Shown: positions 16,760 through 26,100 of the stretch, piece after piece
Layout: the number at the start of each line of letters is the position of its first letter
How positions within the stretch are numbered: position 1 is the stretch's first letter
Origin: Gelidibacter sediminis
GTDB lineage: Bacteria; Bacteroidota; Bacteroidia; Flavobacteriales; Flavobacteriaceae
Assembly: GCF_004364975.1 (NCBI RefSeq)
Contig: NZ_SOBW01000008.1
Span: forward strand, 554,225 to 618,224
Direction of reading: 5' to 3'
Length of the DNA: 64,000 nt
The notes under the pieces: generated by a model
The model's database searches: none
What the model was told of the DNA's origin: nothing
What the model saw: the letters and a program-made list of their open reading frames with translations, nothing else
Program-made: the position numbers and the translations under genes

Positions 16760-17317
16760 CTAAACCATGTCTGTGTTATCTTCAAATAATTCATCAATTG
16801 CATCCTTTTTAATTAATGTGACTGCCTTTTGTAACATTAAGTTATTGGGGTAGGTTACCAAATCGCCATTTTCAATACGCAAATGTAACTGGAAGGCCCT
16901 GATGTCTTCGATAATGCCTTCCAGCGGAAAATCTTTATCGTGAATTTGTATTTTATCACCAACCTTGTAAGGGAAAGAGAAAAACATAATAATACCCGAG
17001 GTGATATTGCTAAGTATGGACCAAATGGCGAATAAACCAATCCCGATGACCGCAAATATAGAAGAGAATAAAAACATTAAATCTTTGGCTTCCGTACCAA
17101 AAATAAAAGGAATGATCAACAAGGCAATAATAAATAGGGCAACACTAATATAACGCTGCATCAAATGGACTCGTGCAATGTTAATGCCCTGTTTTCTGGA
17201 AACCTTACCGATAACCTTATTGATAAAAAACCGTATGATCAGTAAAAATATAAGAAGAAAACCTGTATAGATCAACCCTTGTTGATAGCTTTCTAGTTGA
17301 TAGCTTTGAAAAAACAT
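16760..17317 (-). CDS. Small MscS-type mechanosensitive channel
   Basis: A 185-residue MscS-family protein, shorter than E. coli MscS (286). Three hydrophobic segments (about residues 15-33, 53-71, 78-110) precede the beta domain with FPYKVGDKIQI and VTYPNNLMLQKAVTLI. The pore-lining third helix contains GIGLFAIWSILSNITSG. The large C-terminal cytoplasmic domain is mostly missing, as in many short Bacteroidetes homologues, so it may be a reduced osmotic release channel. Transcribed in the same direction as its neighbours but with gaps of more than 50 bases. Confidence 0.88.
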   Translation of the reverse strand: MFFQSYQLESYQQGLIYTGFLLIFLLIIRFFINKVIGKVSRKQGINIARVHLMQRYISVALFIIALLIIPFIFGTEAKDLMFLFSSIFAVIGIGLFAIWSILSNITSGIIMFFSFPYKVGDKIQIHDKDFPLEGIIEDIRAFQLHLRIENGDLVTYPNNLMLQKAVTLIKKDAIDELFEDNTDMV

Positions 17318-17368
17318 AGATTCGTATAAAATTGATTAATGGTAAAGATACATAGAATAAGACTGTGT

Positions 17369-18292
17369 TTATGGTAATCTGAGGCTTTCTCTTAGGCCGG
17401 AATCGGCATTGGTGTTTTTGTTCCAATAGTCGGATTTGATGGTTTCAATTCGCGTTGCTTTTGTGGTCAGTTCTTTAGCCTTTTCTCCTTGTCCACTAAT
17501 GAAGGTTTCTTCCCATGAAACAATATCAAATGGAAATTGCGGATTAAATGTAATTTGCAATGTTCTATTTAATTCTGGATATGTAAGTTTGTATTGATTC
17601 TGAGTCAATTCTGCGGAAGCGCTATATGCCTTAAACGGAATGTGACGGAGGCGTAAAAATTCGAAAGCCGGAATAATATCGACATTGCCCGTAGGCAAGC
17701 TTTTAGGATTGATTCGTAACTGAGTCCACAGTTGGTTTTCGAGTATGCCTTTATTTAAACTAAACTCTTCGTCAGCTTCGCCTTCAAAATAAGAGTGCGA
17801 GCGTACTTCAAAATCTGTTCTGTTATTGAGTTGGGTATAGACCTGGCCACACCATTCCTGCACTGAACAAGCAATTTTCAGGGCATGTTGATTGTTGGCA
17901 ACTGGATAGAACACACTCTGCATAATACTATAGGGGTAAATGCCGGTGTTAAAATTTTTGGTCGCATTTAGTTTTAAAACTGACATGTTTTTGGATGACG
18001 CTTGGTCCGCTTTGACCTGTTCTGATTTTAAAAATGGTTCAGTTACAAACACAAGAACTGCATTGCCTTTACGGATTTCGCCATACCGAGCTTGCTCTAA
18101 CTTGTAGCTCGTAATTTCAGCTTCACCTTGATACCAATAAGCTTTAAATGCTTCAGATAATGGCTCAGGTTTTGGTAGTTGTTCCACTTGTGGTTCTGCT
18201 GTTGCATGGTCAGCCTTTTGCATAGATTTATGATCATCGCAGGAGCCTAAAAAAAGGATGAAAATATAAAATAAAGATGAGGTTAACTTCAT
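17369..18292 (-). CDS. Lipoprotein of unknown function
   Basis: Begins at the ATG at 18292; a longer frame upstream has no signal features. MKLTSSLFYIFILFLGSCDDHK is a lipoprotein signal peptide with lipobox LGSC, so the mature 290-residue protein is anchored to a membrane. Asp after the Cys is not informative for sorting in Bacteroidetes. The body is soluble, with strands and YWYQGEAEITSYKLEQARYGEIRKG near the start. Homologues are often mislabelled as septum formation inhibitor because of the adjacent maf gene. I assign no function. Confidence 0.8.
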   Translation of the reverse strand: MKLTSSLFYIFILFLGSCDDHKSMQKADHATAEPQVEQLPKPEPLSEAFKAYWYQGEAEITSYKLEQARYGEIRKGNAVLVFVTEPFLKSEQVKADQASSKNMSVLKLNATKNFNTGIYPYSIMQSVFYPVANNQHALKIACSVQEWCGQVYTQLNNRTDFEVRSHSYFEGEADEEFSLNKGILENQLWTQLRINPKSLPTGNVDIIPAFEFLRLRHIPFKAYSASAELTQNQYKLTYPELNRTLQITFNPQFPFDIVSWEETFISGQGEKAKELTTKATRIETIKSDYWNKNTNADSGLRESLRLP

Positions 18293-18320
18293 AAAAAATA
18301 GTTTATATGAAATTACAAAG

Positions 18321-18914
18321 TTAAATGCTTTTTGCCATATCATTTAACGTTTGATATACCAAATGTGTAGGGAGGCCCATAACGTTAAAATAGGAGCCTT
18401 CAATTTTTGTAACACCTATTTGGCCAATCCATTCCTGTATACCGTAGGCGCCTGCCTTGTCAAAAGGTTTGTAGGTGTTAATATAATAGTTGATCTCTTC
18501 ATCAGTTAAGTGCTTAAAAGTGACTTTAGTGACAGAGTTTACGGTAATTTCAGTATTGGTTGAAGTAAAACAAACTGAAGTAATCACTTCATGGGTTGTA
18601 TGGCTCAAGGATTTAATGAGTTCAAAGGCTTCAGCGGCATTTTTCGGTTTACCCAAGGCCTTTTTTTGGTGCCATACTATAGTATCGCTCGTAATTAGAA
18701 TGTCTTTAGGCCCCAATTCAGTTTTATAGGGGAGCGCCTTTAATTGGGCCAAATAATCGCTGATTTCAAAATGACGCAACCGTTCTGGATATTCCTCTAT
18801 TACCGGTTTTAGCCGAATTTCAATGTCTAATCCCAAATCTTTAAAAAACTGTTGTCTCCTGGGCGATTTGGATGCCAATATGATGTGGTGTTCTTTAAGG
18901 GTTTCGTTGAGCAT
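18321..18914 (-). CDS. maf: Maf family nucleoside triphosphate pyrophosphatase
   Basis: Hydrolyses non-canonical or excess nucleoside triphosphates to the monophosphate. The Maf signature is ILASKSPRRQQFFKDLGL at the N-terminus, the catalytic Asp sits in LITSDTIVW, and LGKPKNAAEAFELIKSLS follows. YGIQEWIG near the C-terminus corresponds to the usual YxIQGxAG. 197 residues is normal. The SDTIV and SKSPRR motifs fit the dTTP/UTP type (YhdE-like). It precedes the lipoprotein gene by 28 bases. Confidence 0.94.
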   Translation of the reverse strand: MLNETLKEHHIILASKSPRRQQFFKDLGLDIEIRLKPVIEEYPERLRHFEISDYLAQLKALPYKTELGPKDILITSDTIVWHQKKALGKPKNAAEAFELIKSLSHTTHEVITSVCFTSTNTEITVNSVTKVTFKHLTDEEINYYINTYKPFDKAGAYGIQEWIGQIGVTKIEGSYFNVMGLPTHLVYQTLNDMAKSI

Positions 18915-18958
18915 GGGTATTGGTTTTTAATTTCTAGTCCTGGTATGTGTGAATTGTG

Positions 18959-19003
18959 AATCAAAAATCGACAATCGACAATCGACAATCAAAAATCTTC
19001 AAT
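18959..19003. repeat. Degenerate 7-bp tandem repeat, 3' side of the prenyltransferase gene
   Basis: CGACAAT is repeated three times in tandem, flanked by degenerate copies (CAAAAAT, CTTCAAT). It lies in the 95-base gap between maf and the prenyltransferase stop. The period and style match the larger repeat at 19950-20220 on the other side of that gene. Confidence 0.7.
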
Positions 19004-19009
19004 CGCTTC

Positions 19010-19933
19010 TTATTTCAATACAATAGGGTACAATACTAAAGACAACATCCCGAAAAGCATCACTAATTTAAGCATATTACTAATATGAACATAGTCTTTC
19101 TTGGATTTCGCGTTAAATGTTCTTACCCCACTATAAATGAGGGGTGCGATAATGAAAATTATGAAATAGCCAATAAATAGTTCATATTTATAGAGATAGG
19201 TGGCCACATAATATATAGAGCCAAAGAGAGGGAGAAGAAGAATTGCGAAAGCAACTTTAGAGGCCCTTGAGCGTCCTATAGCAATGGGTAAGGTGTTCAT
19301 GCCCGCCTTATAATCGCCATCAACATCTATGAGGTCCTTGACAATTTCTCGGACCAAATTAATTAAAAATGCAAAGAGCGCATAATCCAGTAAAATTTTG
19401 AAGAAAGTGAGTTGTGTAGCTTGATTTTGTGTAGTAATAACTGGGATCAACTCAAAAAGGCCAACGATTAGAATACTCAACGCCACTAAGATTGAAATGA
19501 CAAGATTGCCCAGTAACAATGTAGGCTTTAAATAAGTAGCATAGACGTAAAGTAAGGCAGAGATTATCACAAAAATGGCAAAGAAGCCACTGCGTCCTAC
19601 GAGGTTTGATAGGTAAAAACCAATTAAAACACCAATCACATTAAAGATGACGAATAAGATATAGGCGGTCTTTTCAGAAATTTTAGAACCTACAATAATT
19701 TTTTTTGGTCTGTTGATGATGTCCGTATCTACATCATAAATATCATTAATGATGTTGCCTGCCGCAGCAATGCATAGGGTTGACAACACTAATAGTCCAA
19801 ACCCAAAACCATTTAAGGTAATTGTAAGATTTGTAGTTTCTAAGAAAGGTTGAAAAAGAGCGTATTTTATCAGTAGTTGCACAATGGCAATCATTAATAA
19901 GTTTTTCCAGCGGATTAAGTTGAGTATGTGCAA
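19010..19933 (-). CDS. UbiA-family prenyltransferase
   Basis: A 307-residue intramembrane aromatic or lipid prenyltransferase with about eight to nine helices. The two Asp-rich Mg-diphosphate motifs are present: NDIYDVDTDIINRPKK (about residues 65-80) and KDLIDVDGDYKAG (about 200). In Bacteroidetes such proteins are usually called geranylgeranylglycerol-phosphate geranylgeranyltransferase, but the substrate cannot be read off. The start must be the TTG at 19933, since no ATG fits upstream of the first helix. It is flanked by short tandem repeats on both sides. Confidence 0.88.
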   Translation of the reverse strand: MHILNLIRWKNLLMIAIVQLLIKYALFQPFLETTNLTITLNGFGFGLLVLSTLCIAAAGNIINDIYDVDTDIINRPKKIIVGSKISEKTAYILFVIFNVIGVLIGFYLSNLVGRSGFFAIFVIISALLYVYATYLKPTLLLGNLVISILVALSILIVGLFELIPVITTQNQATQLTFFKILLDYALFAFLINLVREIVKDLIDVDGDYKAGMNTLPIAIGRSRASKVAFAILLLPLFGSIYYVATYLYKYELFIGYFIIFIIAPLIYSGVRTFNAKSKKDYVHISNMLKLVMLFGMLSLVLYPIVLK

Positions 19934-19949
19934 GGTGTATGGTGTTGGT

Positions 19950-20220
19950 TGTGTTCAGTATTGATTATTAAGTATTAAGTATTGAGTAACGAGTATTAGG
20001 TTATGAGAATTCAGTATTCATTAGTCATCTTTTAGTCTTCAATCTTCAGTATTCAGTCTTGATTCTTGACTCTTTCATCAGCAATCATCAATCATCAATC
20101 ATCAAATACCATTCGTTAAGTTTTTAGTTTTCAGTCTTCAGTCTTCAGTCTTCAGTCTTGATTCTTTAATCTTGATTCTTACTTCATCAATAACCAATCA
20201 CCAATCATCAATCATCAATT
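19950..20220. repeat. Composite heptad-repeat block upstream of the prenyltransferase
   Basis: About 270 bases of degenerate 7-bp repeats. TCAGTCT occurs four times in tandem around 20131-20159, and AATCATC occurs in tandem around 20083-20104 and again near 20203-20218. A composite CAGTCTTGATTCTT...CATCAATCATCAA arrangement of about 100 bases appears twice (from about 20054 and from about 20152). No open frame is visible. Not a CRISPR array: there are no unique spacers. Confidence 0.8.
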
Positions 20221-20223
20221 CCT

Positions 20224-20754
20224 CTAGTCATATTTAGCTCCAAAATTTCCATTCCATTTCTCCTGTACCTTTAAAACTTGTTCAATAACATCTCTGACGC
20301 AGCCTTGACCACCGTTTTTATGAGAGATGTATTTAGAAATTGCCTTAATTTCCGGTACTGCATCTTGGGGGCAAGTAGGTAAGCCCACACGAGTCATTAC
20401 CGGATAATCTGGGATATCATCTCCCATATAGAGCACGTTATCGGCTTTGATATCATGTAACGTCATATACGCTTCCATTTGTTCAATTTTGTTGTGCGCT
20501 CCCAAATAAATATCGGTAACACCTAATCCCTGTAAACGCTGGCGGACACCTTCATTGCTGCCCCCCGAAATTATACAAATGTTAAAGCCTTCCAATAACG
20601 CGGTTTTCATGGCAAAGCCATCTTTGGTGTGCATGGTACGTAACATTTCACCACTCGTAGTTAAAGAGATCGTGCCGTCTGTAAGGACGCCATCAACATC
20701 AAAAATAAAGGTGGTAATATGTGTTAGGTATTCTTTATAACTTTTTTCTTCCAT
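20224..20754 (-). CDS. KdsC-like HAD phosphatase (KDO-8-phosphate phosphatase)
   Basis: A 176-residue cap-less HAD phosphatase. Motif I is FDVDGVLTDG, motif II is IISGG, and motif III is YMGDDIPDYPVM. This size and pattern match 3-deoxy-D-manno-octulosonate 8-phosphate phosphatase, which makes KDO for lipopolysaccharide. A tetrameric cap-less structure is expected. It overlaps the DUF2520 gene by 20 bases, so they are coupled; that pairing is common in Bacteroidetes. Confidence 0.9.
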   Translation of the reverse strand: MEEKSYKEYLTHITTFIFDVDGVLTDGTISLTTSGEMLRTMHTKDGFAMKTALLEGFNICIISGGSNEGVRQRLQGLGVTDIYLGAHNKIEQMEAYMTLHDIKADNVLYMGDDIPDYPVMTRVGLPTCPQDAVPEIKAISKYISHKNGGQGCVRDVIEQVLKVQEKWNGNFGAKYD

Positions 20755-21502
20755 GTGTAAGTTGAATGCTTGTTGTTAAAAGTTCATAAATGTCTTTATG
20801 ATGATCATTTTCCAACAATTTTAAATGTTTCTTTATTGTCTTTTTATCGTTGCGTTTAGCTGGTCCAGTTTGTGCCGTGTAGGGCGAGTGGTCTTGAACT
20901 TTTTTAGCAGTTTCTAAAATGAGGGGTTTTAAAATATCAAATTCGACACCCTTGGCTTCGGTAATTTCATGTGCCACGCGGTACAATTGATTGGTAAAAT
21001 TATTAACATATACAGCTGCTAAATGGAGTGCTTTCCGTTGGTCTGTATTAACCTTATGAGCTTTACTGCCAATAGCTTTAGCCAAAACCTTTAAAATTTT
21101 TAAATCTGCTTTATCCAATACTTCTAAACAAATTGGCACATGGGCAAAATTTACAAAAGCTGTTTTACTAAATGTTTGTAAGGGATAAAAGACACCACGT
21201 CGGTTTTTCTTGTCCAAATCATGAACATTAACTGAACCTGATGTATGAACCACTAACCTGTTTTCAAAAGGTAATTTTGTTGATAGATGGGCACTAACAT
21301 CATCGCTAACAGCAAGAATATAGACATCGGCCTCCTCTAATTTTGAGAGATCATCTGTGATGCTTACTTCGGTTTTGTAGGACTGTAAGTTTTTTATAGA
21401 CCTATTATACCATTGTGTCACCTTTACTTGCTCTGATTTTGCAAATGCCTTATAGAGATGGGTGGCGACATTACCCGCGCCAAGAATAACTACTGAGATC
21501 AT
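20735..21502 (-). CDS. Rossmann-like / DUF2520 domain protein
   Basis: A 255-residue NADP-oxidoreductase-like protein. The N-terminal Rossmann segment begins VVILGAGNVATHLYKAF, followed by YILAVSDDVSAHLSTKLP. From about residue 120 the helical DUF2520 domain carries ALHLAAVYVNNFTNQLYRVA. The family resembles F420- or NADP-dependent reductases such as ketopantoate reductase, but its reaction is unknown. The gene overlaps the KdsC-like gene. Confidence 0.88.
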   Translation of the reverse strand: MISVVILGAGNVATHLYKAFAKSEQVKVTQWYNRSIKNLQSYKTEVSITDDLSKLEEADVYILAVSDDVSAHLSTKLPFENRLVVHTSGSVNVHDLDKKNRRGVFYPLQTFSKTAFVNFAHVPICLEVLDKADLKILKVLAKAIGSKAHKVNTDQRKALHLAAVYVNNFTNQLYRVAHEITEAKGVEFDILKPLILETAKKVQDHSPYTAQTGPAKRNDKKTIKKHLKLLENDHHKDIYELLTTSIQLTHGRKKL

Positions 21503-21614
21503 GCCGCTAAATTAATGAAGAAATAAGACATACGAATTAAGAATTTGCATTTTTCATATCTAGTGAAGATGATAAAACGTTTCAAAATTTCGCATAATTG
21601 TATAAAATTTTTAT

Positions 21615-22202
21615 TTAGAGAACTACTTTGCGGTCAATTATGGCCAATGCATTAGTCTTTTCAAGCTTTTTTATGGCCCTGATGACTGTTTCTACACGTA
21701 ATCCGGTCAATTCAGATATTTGTTGACGCGTTAAAGGCACTTCAAAGTGGTGCGTTACTTTAGCATTGGATTTTAAGTGGTGTAATAGAGTTAATATGCG
21801 ATGTTCTGGGGGGTAGATAGATACTTCTCGTGCTATTTTTGCTTTGTAAATCATACGTTTACAAATCATTTTTGTAAAATTCAAATGGATGTCTGGATGC
21901 AATTTCAACAGATCAAAAAATGCAGCTTTAGGTAAAAGATAAATGTCAGAATCTACTAAGGTCAACGCGGTTGCGGGATATTTAAAATCGCCAAATAGAG
22001 GAGGCTCTCCAAATGAATTGCCGCTTTCAAAAAAACCTTGTACAAATTCCTTTCCCTCTTCTGTCAAATTGAACATTTTAACATGTCCTGTTTTGAGCTG
22101 ATAATAAAAATCAGCTTGTTCGCCTTCATTAAAGATGGGACGCTCTTTGGAATACTGCTTTAGAGTAGCACCAAAATTAAGAATGATGTTTTCCGGAATC
22201 AT
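21615..22202 (-). CDS. Crp/Fnr-family transcriptional regulator
   Basis: From the ATG at 22202 the protein has 195 residues; upstream codons in the same frame run through the promoter region and are not part of it. Residues 20-110 are a cyclic-nucleotide-binding fold (FNEGEQADFYYQLKTGHVKMF, GNSFGEPPLF). Residues 140-190 are a Crp-type helix-turn-helix (LTRQQISELTGLRVETVIRAIKKLEK). No N-terminal Cys cluster for an Fe-S centre is seen, so it is not a classical FNR. It is divergent from a small membrane protein and a truncated haemoglobin, which suggests redox or nitric oxide control. Confidence 0.92.
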   Translation of the reverse strand: MIPENIILNFGATLKQYSKERPIFNEGEQADFYYQLKTGHVKMFNLTEEGKEFVQGFFESGNSFGEPPLFGDFKYPATALTLVDSDIYLLPKAAFFDLLKLHPDIHLNFTKMICKRMIYKAKIAREVSIYPPEHRILTLLHHLKSNAKVTHHFEVPLTRQQISELTGLRVETVIRAIKKLEKTNALAIIDRKVVL

Positions 22203-22207
22203 GGGTA

Positions 22208-22223
22208 TATGATTTGAATCATA
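22208..22223. promoter_or_regulatory. FNR/Crp-like palindrome between divergent genes
   Basis: TATGATT-TG-AATCATA is a perfect 16-bp inverted repeat. Its core TGAT-N4-ATCA matches 8 of 10 defined positions of the FNR consensus TTGAT-N4-ATCAA. It sits just upstream of the regulator start codon, where binding could give autorepression and control of the divergent membrane protein/haemoglobin genes. Confidence 0.5.
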
Positions 22224-22275
22224 AAAATACGAATAATGGTTTAGGAACTTTGTATAAACAATAAATACTATTCTC

Positions 22276-22566
22276 ATGACATTATACACTAAAGGATTAG
22301 AAGATTTTAAAGAGCATCTTACACTATACGTCCCTTTGAGCATAATTTTTCAAAGCTGTATAGGTTCTATTGCCGCAATGCTCATTTTGATGAACAGCAG
22401 TAGCACATTTCATTTTTTAGATTTAACAATGGTTGTCGTTTTTGCTATGGCTTATAACGGATCATTGTACGCCCAAATGAAGCCGAAAATCGTCTTCAAT
22501 TTATTCATCGCTACAGTTTTGGTGCACATTACGTTTATTGTTATAAATTTGTTGCGAATGGCATAG
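22276..22566 (+). CDS. Small membrane protein (96 aa), unknown
   Basis: Three hydrophobic segments (about residues 18-40, 47-65 and 70-92) make this an integral membrane protein. I do not recognise the family. The stop lies 6 bases before the truncated haemoglobin, so both are in one operon, divergent from a Crp/Fnr regulator. A role in respiration or in gas-linked stress is a guess from context. Confidence 0.78.
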   Translation: MTLYTKGLEDFKEHLTLYVPLSIIFQSCIGSIAAMLILMNSSSTFHFLDLTMVVVFAMAYNGSLYAQMKPKIVFNLFIATVLVHITFIVINLLRMA

Positions 22567-22572
22567 CATCAC

Positions 22573-22983
22573 ATGAAAAAAAAAGATATTCAAAATAGAG
22601 ACGATGTATATTTACTAGTTTCAGAATTTTATAAAAAAGTAAGAAAAGATACGGTTTTAGGACCTTTTTTTAACCGTGTTATTAATGATTGGGAAGCACA
22701 TATTGAACGATTGACCACATTTTGGGAATCGAGCTTATTCATGTCCCGAAAATTGGAACAGCGCTACCATGGCAATCCTCTAGAAGTGCATATTAAAGTT
22801 GATGAAGAAAACGATAATATGATCACATCTGAACATTTTGGTTTATGGCTTAACCTTTGGTTTGAAACATTAGATCAAAATTTTGAAGGGGAATACGCTC
22901 AAAATGCCAAAAATCGTGCCCGTAAAATGGGCACCTTTATGTTTATGAATATCTTCCAAGCAAGGCAGCATCGCGATGTGTAA
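22573..22983 (+). CDS. Group III truncated haemoglobin
   Basis: A 136-residue 2-on-2 globin. The proximal haem ligand is His88 in SEHFGLWLNLWFET. The B-helix FYKKVRKDTVLGPFF and the E-helix FWESSLFMSRKL are typical of group III (CtrHb-like) globins, which lack the Gly motifs of groups I and II. These proteins are linked to nitric oxide or low-oxygen metabolism. The neighbouring Crp/Fnr gene and the CcsBA gene support a respiratory context. Confidence 0.93.
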   Translation: MKKKDIQNRDDVYLLVSEFYKKVRKDTVLGPFFNRVINDWEAHIERLTTFWESSLFMSRKLEQRYHGNPLEVHIKVDEENDNMITSEHFGLWLNLWFETLDQNFEGEYAQNAKNRARKMGTFMFMNIFQARQHRDV

Positions 22984-23070
22984 TGTTGGTAATGTTGTGG
23001 TATTGACATGCCTCATTCTGGGCAATTCGTGTTTCTCCAAATTATATCAACTTTAACATCTTTTAATTTC

Positions 23071-23099
23071 TTTCCAATCAACAAAATTGGCTAAATTTG
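23071..23099 (+). promoter_or_regulatory. Bacteroidetes-type promoter of ccsBA
   Basis: The -7 element TAAATTTG (23092-23099) fits TAnnTTTG exactly, and TTTC at 23071-23074 is a 3-of-4 match to the -33 TTTG with a 17-base spacer. The TTG inside the -7 element is in frame with ccsBA and could be mistaken for its start. Confidence 0.6.
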
Positions 23100-23138
23100 C
23101 ACAACTTAAAGGAAAGCCCAAAAAACCGTCCTTCTACT

Positions 23139-26100
23139 ATGCAAAAAAGACTAGCCAACATTCTTTTCTCCACCCGATTAACAGCTATTTTATTTGTTGT
23201 TTTTGCCTTAGCCATGGCCATCGGTACATTTTTAGACGCCAATCAAGATACATCTCCAACGCCTTATACCCGACATTTGATTTACAATGCCTGGTGGTTT
23301 GAGGCCATTATGGGGATTTTCATGATCAATTTTATTGGCAATATGTTTCGGTACCGCTTGCTGCGCTGGAAAAAATGGGCAACATTAACATTGCATTTAT
23401 CCTTTGTGCTCATCATTTTTGGAGCATTCATCACAAGATATATTGGTTATGAGGGTATGATTGCCATTAGAGAAGGTGAAACCGAAAAGCAATTTCTATC
23501 TCAAAAAACATATGTTACTGCATATATTGATGGCGATTATATGGTAGACGGAATGGCCCAACGCAAAATTATTGAACGTGAGGTTGATTTTTCCTATCGT
23601 CTGAATAATACTTTCAAGGCTGAGACTGATTATAATAACATTCCTGTTACGATAGAACTTGAAAAATACATTAAGGGTGCCGAAACTGATGTAATCCCAG
23701 ATGAATCTGGAGAATCGTATTTAAAATTGGTGGAAGCTGGAGAAGGTCAGCCTCACAATCACTTTTTAAAATCTGGAGAAGTTCAAAACTTACATAACGT
23801 TTTGATTGCTTTAGATAAACCAACACCAGGTGCCATTAACATTGCCAGTACTCCTGATGGTGGCCTCACCATAGAATCGCCTTATGAAGGAAACTACATG
23901 ACAATGGCCACAAGAGCCACAGGAACTGTAGTAAAAGATAGCGTTCAACCTTTAATATTAAGATCACGTTATCAAATTGGTAATATGTCTATGGTTTTTC
24001 CAAAGCCAATTGTGAAAGGTGTTTTTGATGTGGTTAAAAAATCAGAAATACTTAAAGGTGATGAAGATGGGGTGGTAATGAAAGTAACTGTTAACGGAGA
24101 AACCAAACGCGTTAATGTATTAGGTGGACCCTATAAAAACAATCCTTTTGAACAGGTTGATTTTGGTAATATTACGGTGGCTTTAAAATACGGTTCTAAA
24201 TTAATAGAACTCCCTTTTGAAGTTAAATTGAATGATTTCATCGCACAAAAATTTCCAGGAACAGAAAAAAGTTACTCTTCTTATGAGAGTAAAGTTACGG
24301 TTTTGGATAAGGAGCAAGGAGATTTTGACTACCATATTTATATGAATAATATTTTAGACCATAGGGGCTATCGTTTTTTCCAAGCTAGTTTTGATCCCGA
24401 TGAAAAGGGTACAATTCTCTCTGTTAACCATGACTTTTGGGGTACCTGGGTAACCTACATTGGGTATTTTCTCCTTTATATTGGTTTGATGGCTATTTGG
24501 TTTGACAAGAATACCCGTTTTGCAGATCTTAACAAAATGCTCGAAAAAGTTAAAAAACAAAAGCGCAAAGTCATCACTATCCTTGTTATAGGATGTACCA
24601 CTTTAGGGTTTTCACAAACGCATTCTCCTGATGATGGTCATGATCATGGCAGGCCTACTAAGGCACAGATAGATTCGGTACTCCGGGCCAATATCACGCC
24701 AAAAGCGCATGCTGATAAGTTTGCACACCTTGTTGTACAGGATTACAGTGGACGTATGATGCCAATGGATACTTACGCCTCAGAAATATTGAGAAAACTG
24801 AGTAAACATGATACTTACGAAGAATTTGATGCTAACCAAATTATGCTTTCCATTCAGGAAAGTCCGTTGTTATGGTATAACGTTCCAATCATCTATTTAG
24901 CGCCTAAAAAAGCCGATACTATTAGAAAGTTAATTGGAGTGCCCATGGATAAAAAGCACGTTGCTTTCATCGATTTTTTTACCGCAGATGGCACTTATAA
25001 ATTAGAACCGTATTTAAATGATGCTTATAGAGCTCAGGTTCCAAATGGATCGCAAAAAGAACTTAAAGAGGCAGACCAGCGGGTTAATTTATTGCACAAC
25101 GCCTTAGAAGGTAGGGCTATGAAAATTTTCCCTGTACCTAATGATGACAATAATAAATGGATTTCATCCAATGAGTTTAGAGATGGAAATTACAGAGAAA
25201 AAATCGAGGATTCACTCTTAGGAAATTTTATGAATAATGGGTTCAGCGCCTATTTGCTGACTCTGAATAGAGCAAAACAGGACGGCGATTTTTCTAAAGC
25301 TGAAGATGTCCTTATGGGCATTAAAAAAACGCAAGAAAAATACGGAAGTGAAGTGATGCTTTCTGACGAGAAGGTTAAAACTGAGATTGCTTATAATAAA
25401 TATGACATTTTTAAAAACCTTTTCAGCTGGTACATGTACGCAGGTTCTTTAATGTTTATTTTATTGATTATTCAAATATTCAAAGGCAACAGTAAACTAA
25501 TAAATTTGGGCGTAAAGATATTTTCTGTTATTATTTTAATGTTATTTTTAGTGCATACTGCCGGTCTTGGGGTACGTTGGTATTTGTCAGGGCACGCGCC
25601 GTGGAGTGATGCTTATGAATCTATGATTTATGTGGCCTGGGCGACAATGTTTTTTGGATTGGCTTTTGGCAGAAAAAGTAATCTTACCCTTGCCTCTACA
25701 GCCTTTGTAACTTCAATCATCCTAATGGTGGCCCATTGGAATTGGATGGACCCTGCAATTTCAACTCTAGAACCAGTTTTGGATAGTTATTGGTTAATGA
25801 TTCACGTAGCTGTAATTGTAATGAGTTATGGGCCATTTGCCCTCGGAATGATTTTGGGTACGGTGAGTTTAATGCTTATGATTGTGACCAATAAAAAGAA
25901 TAAAGACAAGATGTTGCTAAGTATCAAAGAGTTGACCATAATTAATGAAATGGCTTTAACTACAGGGTTGGTATTATTAACTATTGGAAACTTCTTAGGA
26001 GGTATGTGGGCCAATGAGAGTTGGGGACGTTATTGGGGATGGGACCCTAAAGAAACATGGGCGTTGATCAGCATTATGGTCTATGCTTTTGTAATCCATA

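Noticed and set aside
19950..20220. CRISPR-like array of short repeats
   Set aside because: The repeats are only 7 bp, run directly into each other, drift in sequence and have no unique spacers; no cas genes are in the window.
22203..22343. N-terminal extension of the first Crp/Fnr regulator
   Set aside because: The extra codons cover the FNR-like palindrome and the divergent gene start, and do not resemble the family.
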